Assembly (NCBI GenBank): GCA_946479855.1 | Contig: CAMLHL010000111.1 | Span: 1-5,853, forward strand | DNA from: an uncultured Pseudomonadota bacterium | GTDB lineage: Bacteria > Pseudomonadota > Gammaproteobacteria > Burkholderiales > Rhodocyclaceae | DNA length: 5,853 nucleotides | Direction: 5' to 3' | Shown here: one piece after another, positions 1-5,853 of the stretch | Position numbering within the stretch: position 1 is the first letter of the stretch | How the letters are laid out: each line of letters starts with the position of its first letter | Notes under the pieces: generated by a model | Told to the model about the DNA's origin: nothing | The model's input: the letters and a program-made list of their open reading frames with translations, nothing else | Database searches by the model: none | Made by a program: the position numbers and the translations under genes

Positions 1-2935
1 CGACACCGCGCACGACATGCTGTGCGCCCAGCCCAAGGCCTTCCCCGGCTATCTCGACATTCTGGTCAACGGCCAGACCAGCCTGCTGCCGAGCACGCCG
101 CCGGCCCGCAGCCGCGCCGCCGGCGGCGAGGAACGCTTCGTGCTGCCGCCGGCAGCGCCGGCCGATGGCATCCCGTCGCCCGACGACATTGCCGGCTTCG
201 GTTTCTCCGGTCAACGTGCGGAAATGGCCGAAAACGCCAAGCAGTCGCCACCGATCGAAGTCAGCATCCGCCACGGCAACCTGACCTACGCCCGCTATCC
301 GGTCGTCGTCGGCCACTACCAGGGCGACACCGTGGTCAGCGCCGAAGCGGCGCTCGACCGCCAGCTCGGCGGCCATCTGACGCGCCGCCTCGACCTCGGC
401 ATCTACCCCGGACCGCTCGGCAGCCACGCCGTGCTGCTCAATGATTCGCCGACGGCCAAGCCGATGGGCGCCCTGGTCGTCGGCCTCGGCCAGATCGGCG
501 CCCTCAGCCCCGGCCTGCTCGAAGCGTCGGTGCGCGATGCCCTGCTCGATTTTTCGCTCAAGGTCGCCTACTGGCCCGATGCCCGCTTCGGAGAAAGCGG
601 CCGGCCCCGCTCGGCGGCGATCACCTGCCTGCTGGTCGGCACCGGCGCCGGCGGCCTGCCGGTCGGCGATTCGCTGGAAGCCATCCTGCGCGCCGCGATC
701 GCCACCAACCGCGCGCTGGCCGAGCAGCAACTCGATGGCCGGGTGCTGGTCGACCGCCTCGAAGTGCTCGAACTGTATGAGGATGTGGCCATTTCGGCGG
801 CCGAAGCGCTGGGCCGCATCCTGCTCAACGAGCAACTCGCCCTGGCCATCAGTTGGCCCGCCGGCTGCGTCGAGACGGCCCAGGCTGGTCGCCGCCGCGT
901 CCGCTTCGACACCCCGAACGAGTGGTACCAGCGCCTCGAAATCATCCGCCAGGAAGATCGCCTGCGCTTCCTCTTCCCGACCGACCGGGCGCGCGCCGAG
1001 GAGACGCTGGCCACCGGCCAACTGGCGCTGGCCGACGCCTTCGTCAAGATCGCCAGCCGCGATACCGGCCAGAATTCCGAAGCCGCCAAGACGCTGTACG
1101 AAATGCTGCTGCCGCTGCGCCTGCGCGAACTGTCGCCGCAGCAGGGCAACCTGGTCATCATCGTCGACCGCCAGTCGGCCTGCTACCCGTGGGAGCTGCT
1201 GGAAAACCGCTGGAGCACCGGCGAACGCCCGCCCGCCGTCGCCGCCGGCTTCGTCCGCCAGTTCCGCACCGCCGATTTCCGCCAGCGGCCGGCCCACAGC
1301 CTGGGCAACACGGCGCTGGTCATCGGCAACCCCGATCTTCAGGCCTGCGCCGACTTCTCCGACCTGCCCGGCGCCCGCGACGAGGCGCAGCAAGTGGCCG
1401 AACTACTGGCGGCCGAGGGATATGACGTGCTGGACTGCATCGACCAGACGGCAACGCCGATCATGGAAGCGCTGCACAAGAACAGTTGGCGCATCCTGCA
1501 TCTGGCCGGGCACGGCGTCCACGAATACCCGACTGGCACCGGCAAGGTTTCCGGCATGGTCATCGGCCCCGACAATTTCCTGACCCCGGGCGACATCGCG
1601 CAGATGCGCTTCGTGCCCGAAGTGGTCTTCGTCAATTGCTGTCACCTCGGGCGCGTCGATGGCCAGCGCGAACTCGACCGCCTCGGGCTGGCCGCCAATC
1701 TCGGCGAGGAATTCATCCGCATGGGCGTGCGCGCCGTCATCGCCGCCGGCTGGGCGGTGGACGACCGCGCCGGACAGGACTTCGCCGCCACGTTCTACCG
1801 CAGCATGCTGGCCGGCGAAACCTTCGGCGAAGCGGTCCGCGTCGCCCGCGAGGATGCCTGGCAACGCTTCCCCGACGTGAATACCTGGGGGGCCTACCAG
1901 TGCTACGGCGATCCGGACTTCCGCTTCCACCGCGACGGCGGGGCGCCGCAGCATATCGTCACGCCGTTCGCCACCGCCCGCGAACTGGTTTCGGAACTGG
2001 AAAACCTGGTCGCCGACCTGCGAGCCGGGGCAACCGGCGAGGCGAGCGGCAAGATCGAACGCCGCCTCGGCCGCATCCCGGCCAGCCAGAAGGCCAACTG
2101 GCTGGCCCGCGCCGAAGTCCAGGCGGCGCTCGGCCTGGCCTGGGGCGAAGCACGCTGCTGGCCGGCGGCCATCGCCTGCCTGGAAAGCGCGCTGAGCGCC
2201 GAGCAAGGCGACTGCTCGATGCGGGCCCTGGAGCAATACGCCAATTTCCGTGTCCGCTACGCCGGCGAACTGTGGCAGGACGCCGATCGCAAGCCGGCCG
2301 CGGCCCGCGAAAAACTGCGGGCCGAGCAGGTCGACCGTATCGAATCGGCCATTCTCGATCTCGACACGCTGACCCGGCGCGCCCCCACCGTCGAGCGCCT
2401 GAACCTGCTCGGCGGCGCCTACAAGCGGCTGGCACTGGTCGAGGCGGAAGGCCCGCGCCGGCAGGAGGCGCTGGTCAACATGGCCGAGCACTACCGCCTG
2501 GCCTATGCGCGGCGACCCGATGCCTATGCCTGCAGCAACTGGCTGGCCGGCGCCCTGCTCGCCGCGCAACGCGGCGAATCGCCGCTCAGCATCGACCTGC
2601 CGAGCATGCAGCAGACGCTCGACAGCCTGCTGCGCGAACTGGCCCAGCGCAACGCCAGCGACCCGAATTTCTGGGACAGCGCCAGCCTGGCCGACCTGCA
2701 ATTGATCAAGCTGCTGGCCCAACCGGCGGCGCCACCGCGAAAACGCGGCGAAGCGACACCGCCGCCCCCGGGCATCGCGGTGGTGCACGCCTACCGCGAT
2801 GCCATCGCCCGCGGCGCCAGCCCGCGCGAAGCGTCGTCGATCGGCGAGCACATCGCCTTCCTGATCGAGCTGTGGTCGCCGGCTGACAAGGCGAACCGGC
2901 GCCTTCTCGAACAGATTCAGGAGAACCTGTCATGA
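1..2935 (+). CDS. CHAT-domain caspase-like protease, multidomain, 5'-truncated by the window edge
   Basis: The reading frame is open to the left edge (first whole codon at base 2, encoding DTAHD before the first Met at base 17), so the true start lies outside. Residues below are numbered from that Met. The first ~25 residues, with the AHD histidine just upstream, look like the end of an alpha/beta hydrolase that would carry its catalytic His. Residues ~80-270 are an alpha/beta region I cannot name. Residues ~355-635 form a CHAT domain (Caspase HetF Associated with TPRs). It shows the PWELL motif at 391-395, LHLAGHG with the likely catalytic His499, VFVNCCHLG with the likely nucleophile Cys542 (aligned with the usual SACxTG motif), and a conserved AVIAAGWAVDD segment at 573-583. 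Residues ~690-850 are Ala/Leu-rich helices resembling TPRs. CHAT proteins are cysteine proteases, often in defence or cell-death systems. A strong ribosome binding site for gene 2 lies inside its last codons and the two genes overlap by 4 bases. The CHAT call is firm; substrate and role are unknown. Confidence 0.9.
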   Translation, partial: DTAHDMLCAQPKAFPGYLDILVNGQTSLLPSTPPARSRAAGGEERFVLPPAAPADGIPSPDDIAGFGFSGQRAEMAENAKQSPPIEVSIRHGNLTYARYPVVVGHYQGDTVVSAEAALDRQLGGHLTRRLDLGIYPGPLGSHAVLLNDSPTAKPMGALVVGLGQIGALSPGLLEASVRDALLDFSLKVAYWPDARFGESGRPRSAAITCLLVGTGAGGLPVGDSLEAILRAAIATNRALAEQQLDGRVLVDRLEVLELYEDVAISAAEALGRILLNEQLALAISWPAGCVETAQAGRRRVRFDTPNEWYQRLEIIRQEDRLRFLFPTDRARAEETLATGQLALADAFVKIASRDTGQNSEAAKTLYEMLLPLRLRELSPQQGNLVIIVDRQSACYPWELLENRWSTGERPPAVAAGFVRQFRTADFRQRPAHSLGNTALVIGNPDLQACADFSDLPGARDEAQQVAELLAAEGYDVLDCIDQTATPIMEALHKNSWRILHLAGHGVHEYPTGTGKVSGMVIGPDNFLTPGDIAQMRFVPEVVFVNCCHLGRVDGQRELDRLGLAANLGEEFIRMGVRAVIAAGWAVDDRAGQDFAATFYRSMLAGETFGEAVRVAREDAWQRFPDVNTWGAYQCYGDPDFRFHRDGGAPQHIVTPFATARELVSELENLVADLRAGATGEASGKIERRLGRIPASQKANWLARAEVQAALGLAWGEARCWPAAIACLESALSAEQGDCSMRALEQYANFRVRYAGELWQDADRKPAAAREKLRAEQVDRIESAILDLDTLTRRAPTVERLNLLGGAYKRLALVEAEGPRRQEALVNMAEHYRLAYARRPDAYACSNWLAGALLAAQRGESPLSIDLPSMQQTLDSLLRELAQRNASDPNFWDSASLADLQLIKLLAQPAAPPRKRGEATPPPPGIAVVHAYRDAIARGASPREASSIGEHIAFLIELWSPADKANRRLLEQIQENLS
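2919..2924 (+). promoter_or_regulatory. Ribosome binding site of the M15 peptidase gene
   Basis: AGGAGA lies 7 bases before the ATG at 2932 and inside the 3' end of the CHAT gene. Together with the ATGA stop/start overlap it fixes the start of the downstream gene and points to translational coupling. Confidence 0.8.
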
Positions 2936-3594
2936 GCCCGCGTCCGCAAAAAGCCGCCGCCCCTGCTGCCGAGGCCAGGGTCTTCCGCCGCAAACGCCTG
3001 GCGCCGACCCCGCTCGCCCGCGATATCGCGCCCGATCTCTCGCAAACCCCGCTCGCCCAGATTGCCCTGTCCGGCTTGTCGCCCCGCGCGCTGATCGCCC
3101 CCAACTTTCGCGTCTACGAACTGACGCGCTCCGATCTGGCGGCCCGCCAGGGCATCGACAACAGCTTCGCCAGCGACGACGAGCTGCGTGCCGCGATCCA
3201 TCTTGCCCGTCAGGTGCTGCAGCCGATCCGCGAGCACTTTGGCTCGTTTTCGCCGAACAGCGTCTATCGCGGCCAAGCGCTGGAACGAGCGCTGAAGCGC
3301 AAGCCGGCAAGCTGGCTGAGCACCAGCCAGCACACCCGGGGCGAAGCCTGCGACGTCGAGATCGCCGGCATGGCGACGCTGGAACTGGCCGCCTGGGCCC
3401 GCGACCACCTGGCCGAGTTCGACCAGATCATCTGCGAGTGCTATGACCCGGCCCAGGGGCCGAATTCCGGCTGGGTGCATATTTCGCTGAAGCCCCCCGG
3501 CGCCGGCGCCAACCGCAAGCAATGCCTGAGCTACGTGCGCGATGCGGCCAGCGGCCGGCTGGTCTACGTGACTGGCCTGAATGCGATGACCTAG
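2932..3594 (+). CDS. M15-family zinc peptidase, phage-lysin-like (Peptidase_M15_3 type)
   Basis: A predicted zinc metallopeptidase of 220 residues. M15 enzymes cleave peptide stems of peptidoglycan (D-Ala-D-Ala carboxypeptidases, L-Ala-D-Glu endopeptidases). The core begins near residue 58 with NFRVYELTRSDLA and GIDN, a beginning typical of the short phage-type members. It continues with VLQPIREHFG (95-104), the first zinc motif SQHTRGEACDVE (His134, Asp141), FDQIICECYDP, and PNSGWVHISL with the third ligand His183. All three expected zinc ligands are present. I do not see the Glu-x-x-His arrangement of VanX-like M15 enzymes, which fits the phage-type subgroup. Residues 1-57 are a basic, Ala/Pro-rich extension that phage homologues usually lack. 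No hydrophobic signal peptide is visible, so export would need another route, or the target is cytoplasmic. The gene sits between a CHAT protease gene and a membrane-protein gene with almost no spacing. It may be a domesticated phage lysin used as an effector, possibly activated by removal of the extension (inference). Confidence 0.88.
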   Translation: MSPRPQKAAAPAAEARVFRRKRLAPTPLARDIAPDLSQTPLAQIALSGLSPRALIAPNFRVYELTRSDLAARQGIDNSFASDDELRAAIHLARQVLQPIREHFGSFSPNSVYRGQALERALKRKPASWLSTSQHTRGEACDVEIAGMATLELAAWARDHLAEFDQIICECYDPAQGPNSGWVHISLKPPGAGANRKQCLSYVRDAASGRLVYVTGLNAMT

Positions 3595-3596
3595 GC

Positions 3597-5171
3597 ATGT
3601 TGCCCGGCAAGATCGCCACCCTGCTGATCCTGGCCACCCTGCTCTCGGTGATCGGCGCGCTGGTGGTCGCCAACCGCTACCGGGCGGCCATGCAGCGGCT
3701 GATGAAAACCGGCCCCAAAGCGGCGTCGACCGTAGGGCCGGCCGTTGATTCCATGGCCGCCACCCCGCCAAGCGCCCTCCCGGCCGCCGCCGGCTCGCCG
3801 CCCGTCGTGGTCAGCCTGGACGACAACCGGCGGGCCAAGCGGCAGCTGATCGCCGCCTTTATCGGCCTGACCCTGCTGATGGCGCTGACCCGCACACTGC
3901 AGATGCAGATCATGGCCGATGGCCCGATCACCTGGAAGACAGTGCTGACGCTGGGGGCCGCCTACGCCTGGCCGGTCGTCCCGGTGATCGCCGTGATCGA
4001 CCGCTGGCGGCGGCGCCGGCTGGTCGGTACGCTGCTGCTCTGGTTCGTCGCCGCCGTCGCGCTGCTCAGCTGGCGGGTCAACGAAAACGTCAGCTTCGGC
4101 CAGGTCCTGCTCTGGATGTCACTCGACATCGGCCTGCCGCTGGTCATCGTCACCGCCCTCTGCCTGGGCGGCGCTACCCGCGCCGTCGGGCCCTGGCTGG
4201 CCCCGGTCTTCATCGTCCTCTGCTGGGCCTCGCAGGCCGGCGTTGACCTGCTCGCCGGGCTCGTCGACCGGGGCGATCCGCTCATCTACTGGCTGAGCGG
4301 CTGGCTGCCGGCGACCGGCGCCATCGCGCTGTTCGCCCTCGCCCCCTGGCTCGTCGCCTGGTGGCCGGCCCGGGCGCTCGGCCGCGGGCTGGCCGCCGCC
4401 TATGCCCGGCGGCAGATTTCCGAACTCTTCTACCTGTTCACCGCCGTCTGGGCCATCGCCCTCACCGGGCCGGCCCTGGGCGCCATCGCCAGCCTCGGCT
4501 GGGGGGCGCTGCTCGTCTTCCTGCCGCTGCTCTGGATTCCGCTCGGCGCCCGGGTCATGCGGGCCACCACCGGCCGGCGCCCGCCCGGCCGGCCGCCGAC
4601 CCTGCTCGTGCTGCGCGTTTTCCAGCAGGATGCCAATGTTCAGGATATCTTCGACCGTGTCATCGAGCGCTGGCGGCTGACCGGCAACACCGTGCTGATC
4701 GCCGGTACTGACCTGGTCGACCGGACCATCGACGCCGAGGACATCTTCACCTTCATCGACGGCCGGCTGGCCGAACGTTTCATCCAGCAAGCCGCCGATC
4801 TGCCACGCCGGCTGGCGGCCTTCGAATTGGCCAGCGATGTCGAGGGCCGCTACCGGGTCAACGAGTGCTACTGCCACGACACGACCTGGCAAGTCGCCCT
4901 TGCCGAACTGCTGCGCAGCAGCGATGTCGTACTGATGGATTTGCGCAACTTCGTCGCCGCCAACCGGGGTTGCCTGTACGAGTTGCAGACCCTGTCCGCC
5001 GCCCCCGGCCTGCGCCGTGTCGTTGTGCTGGTCAATGACCGGACCGAACTAGCCGCCGCCCAGGCCGCCACGGCCACGGCCCCCGCCGGGCGCTTTGTCT
5101 GGCTGGCGCAGCAGGGAAGCACGCCGCCGGCCAGCGAACAGGTGCTGGCCCCGTTGTTTGGCATGCCCTGA
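3597..5171 (+). CDS. Polytopic membrane protein with C-terminal TIR-like cytosolic domain
   Basis: A 524-residue protein. ATG 3597 is chosen because it lies 2 bases after the M15 stop and puts a hydrophobic anchor (residues 6-26) at the N-terminus. An ATG in frame at 3522 would only add 25 non-hydrophobic residues overlapping the upstream gene. No strong Shine-Dalgarno is seen, so reinitiation after gene 2 is likely. A Pro/Ala-rich linker (40-80) precedes about eight further membrane segments, near 85-105, 113-134, 142-159, 168-190, 199-223, 228-255, 274-298 and 300-319. The soluble C-terminus (~334-524) starts with a strand TLLVLRVF, then RWRLTGNTVLIAG, IDAEDIFTFIDGRL, GRYRVNECYC, SSDVVLMDLRNF and NRGCLYELQTL. 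The last two segments resemble the TIR pattern of a hydrophobic strand followed by S-x-x-C-x-x-E-L, making Glu462 a candidate NADase residue. The membrane topology is well supported; the TIR-like assignment is motif-level only, and it could be another Rossmann-like signalling domain. Confidence 0.82.
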   Translation: MLPGKIATLLILATLLSVIGALVVANRYRAAMQRLMKTGPKAASTVGPAVDSMAATPPSALPAAAGSPPVVVSLDDNRRAKRQLIAAFIGLTLLMALTRTLQMQIMADGPITWKTVLTLGAAYAWPVVPVIAVIDRWRRRRLVGTLLLWFVAAVALLSWRVNENVSFGQVLLWMSLDIGLPLVIVTALCLGGATRAVGPWLAPVFIVLCWASQAGVDLLAGLVDRGDPLIYWLSGWLPATGAIALFALAPWLVAWWPARALGRGLAAAYARRQISELFYLFTAVWAIALTGPALGAIASLGWGALLVFLPLLWIPLGARVMRATTGRRPPGRPPTLLVLRVFQQDANVQDIFDRVIERWRLTGNTVLIAGTDLVDRTIDAEDIFTFIDGRLAERFIQQAADLPRRLAAFELASDVEGRYRVNECYCHDTTWQVALAELLRSSDVVLMDLRNFVAANRGCLYELQTLSAAPGLRRVVVLVNDRTELAAAQAATATAPAGRFVWLAQQGSTPPASEQVLAPLFGMP

Positions 5172-5173
5172 AG

Positions 5174-5199
5174 GCGGCGCCGGCGGGTTCTCCGGCCGC
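5174..5199 (+). other. Possible hairpin just after the three-gene operon
   Basis: GCGG (5174-5177) plus CCGG (5180-5183) can pair with CCGG (5192-5195) plus CCGC (5196-5199), with a 2-base bulge and an 8-base loop. It begins 3 bases past the stop codon of the membrane-protein gene. No T-tract follows, so an intrinsic terminator is doubtful. It could stabilise the mRNA end, or be chance pairing in very GC-rich DNA. Confidence 0.25.
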
Positions 5200-5242
5200 A
5201 CGGACCGGTGGACAGGGCCGCCCGGAATGCCCTTTCTTGCCC

Positions 5243-5248
5243 AAGGAG
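5243..5248 (+). promoter_or_regulatory. Ribosome binding site of the VOC gene
   Basis: AAGGAG lies 6 bases before the ATG at 5255. This decides for ATG 5255 over the in-frame TTG at 5237, which would place this site inside the coding region. Confidence 0.85.
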
Positions 5249-5254
5249 CTTCTC

Positions 5255-5659
5255 ATGGCAATCGAACTTGATCATGCAATCGTCTCCGCGCACCACCGGG
5301 ACCAATCAGCCCGGCTTCTCGCCCATCTGCTGGGCGTGCCATGCGCCCCGACCCAAGGAGACCCCTTCTTCGCGGTCTATATCAACGACGGCTTGACGCT
5401 GGATTTCGTCGCCACCGACGACCCCTTTCCGGTGGCCCATTTCTGCTTCCGGGTCAGCGATGAGGCATTCGACCGCATTCTGGAAAGGATCAGGGTGGCA
5501 GGCATCAACTATCGCAGCACGGTACGCGGCCCCTGGGATGGACTGATCAACACCACCTACGGCGGAAAAATGATCTACTGGAACGAACCCGAAGGTCACC
5601 AGTGGGAAATCCTCACCGTCAGCTACGCCCGCCAGCCGCCTGATGCGCCGGCCGCCTGA
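5255..5659 (+). CDS. VOC-fold protein (glyoxalase / extradiol dioxygenase / bleomycin-resistance superfamily)
   Basis: A 134-residue single-domain cytosolic protein, a usual size for small VOC (vicinal oxygen chelate) proteins with two beta-alpha-beta-beta-beta units. It starts with the characteristic LDHAIV strand carrying His7. His62 lies in the VAHFCFRV strand that opens the second half, and Glu118 lies in GHQWEILTV near the end. This gives the complete His-His-Glu triad that binds Fe, Mn, Zn or Ni in metal-dependent members. The stretch GGKMIYWNEPEGHQWEI is the usual VOC turn before the last metal ligand. The substrate cannot be read from the sequence: the superfamily includes lyases, isomerases, dioxygenases and thiol transferases acting on fosfomycin or other small molecules. 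It lies 83 bases after the operon on the same strand with its own strong ribosome binding site, so co-transcription is possible but not shown. Confidence 0.9.
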   Translation: MAIELDHAIVSAHHRDQSARLLAHLLGVPCAPTQGDPFFAVYINDGLTLDFVATDDPFPVAHFCFRVSDEAFDRILERIRVAGINYRSTVRGPWDGLINTTYGGKMIYWNEPEGHQWEILTVSYARQPPDAPAA

Positions 5660-5739
5660 CATCGCATAGTGCCCCGGGAAGGCGGCCTCCGTGGCCGGCT
5701 GCCAGGCCCCGAGCCTCTCCTCCCCGGCCGCCAGCAGGA
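5660..5739. other. Convergent intergenic spacer, with a weak inverted repeat
   Basis: This 80-base spacer separates two genes that converge. GGCGGCC at 5681-5687 is exactly complementary to GGCCGCC at 5726-5732, but the 38-base loop is long and no T-tract is present on either strand. It might act as a shared weak terminator. Nothing else is recognisable here. Confidence 0.3.
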
Positions 5740-5853
5740 TCAGGCGTTGGCCAGTTCGCGGCGCAAGGCGCCGATAATCGAGTCGTAGCGGTTCGGATCG
5801 CTGTCCTGGCCGGCGCCGTAAACCGCCGAACCGGCGACGAAGGCATCGACGCC
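5740..5853 (-). CDS. rpe: Ribulose-phosphate 3-epimerase, C-terminal 37 residues only
   Basis: Read on the minus strand from the right edge, the frame gives GVDAFVAGSAVYG followed by RYDSIIGALRRELANA and a TGA stop at 5742-5740. The G-x-D-x-F-V-A-G-S-A motif is the conserved phosphate-binding end of the epimerase TIM barrel, and the final helix ending in LRRELA is typical of the family. The enzyme interconverts ribulose 5-phosphate and xylulose 5-phosphate in the pentose phosphate and Calvin pathways. The start and most of the barrel are outside the window. A GAGQDSDPNR segment before the last helix is somewhat longer than the short loop of many homologues. As a conserved housekeeping gene facing the opposite way, it probably marks the edge of the accessory cluster. 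Confidence 0.88.
   Translation of the reverse strand, partial: GVDAFVAGSAVYGAGQDSDPNRYDSIIGALRRELANA

Noticed and set aside
250..570. Possible macro-like or M17 aminopeptidase N-terminal domain in the CHAT protein
   Set aside because: The GALVVGLGQIG segment is suggestive, but there is too little motif evidence to call a family.
1403..2851. Long 482-residue open frame on the minus strand
   Set aside because: It lies wholly antisense to the CHAT gene, has a low-complexity Arg/Gly/Ala composition without a recognisable motif, and is expected as a codon shadow in GC-rich DNA.
1486..2886. 466-residue plus-strand frame inside the CHAT gene
   Set aside because: It is extremely rich in Arg, Pro and Gly, a typical out-of-frame shadow, while the CHAT frame carries the recognisable domain.
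3522..3596. Upstream start extending the membrane protein by 25 residues
   Set aside because: It would overlap the M15 gene by 73 bases, has no better ribosome site, and adds a charged segment before the N-terminal anchor.
2917..3771. 284-residue minus-strand frame opposite the M15 gene
   Set aside because: No family motif is visible and the opposite strand encodes a complete M15 zinc site.
5237..5254. TTG start extending the VOC protein by six residues
   Set aside because: The AAGGAG site lies within this extension and is ideally spaced for ATG 5255.
5619..5846. 75-residue minus-strand frame at the right edge
   Set aside because: It overlaps the rpe 3' end in a different frame; the rpe frame shows the conserved family motif and stop.
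1..5853. CRISPR arrays, tRNA genes, insertion-sequence ends or long direct repeats
   Set aside because: None was seen; short recurring GC-rich words such as GCCGGC are explained by base composition.

Overview
The window is GC-rich, tightly packed bacterial chromosome. The codon use and the C-terminus of a ribulose-phosphate 3-epimerase at the right edge suggest a proteobacterium. A betaproteobacterium such as one of the Rhodocyclales is my best guess, but this is an inference from style, not from a marker gene.

Bases 1-5171 hold three plus-strand genes that look like one operon. (1) A very large protein, cut by the left edge, contains a CHAT caspase-like protease domain with a visible His/Cys dyad. 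It is preceded by what looks like the tail of an alpha/beta hydrolase and followed by a helical TPR-like region. (2) A 220-residue M15-type zinc peptidase resembles phage lysis enzymes but has a 57-residue N-terminal extension and no signal peptide. It overlaps gene 1 by four bases (ATGA). (3) A 524-residue protein has about nine membrane segments and a soluble C-terminal domain with TIR-like motifs. It starts two bases after gene 2 stops. This tight coupling suggests that the three proteins are made and used together.

The combination of caspase-like protease, cell-wall-type peptidase and membrane-anchored TIR-like domain resembles the parts used in bacterial conflict or programmed-death systems. 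A plausible model is that the CHAT protein senses a signal and proteolytically activates its partners, with damage at the cell envelope or to NAD pools. No part of this model is proven by the sequence.

Bases 5172-5254 are a short spacer with a possible hairpin. Next comes a small stand-alone VOC-fold (glyoxalase/dioxygenase superfamily) protein with a complete His-His-Glu metal triad and a strong ribosome binding site. An 80-base convergent spacer separates it from the minus-strand 3' end of rpe, a housekeeping gene that probably marks the border of the accessory cluster. I saw no tRNA, rRNA, CRISPR array, insertion sequence or attachment site.
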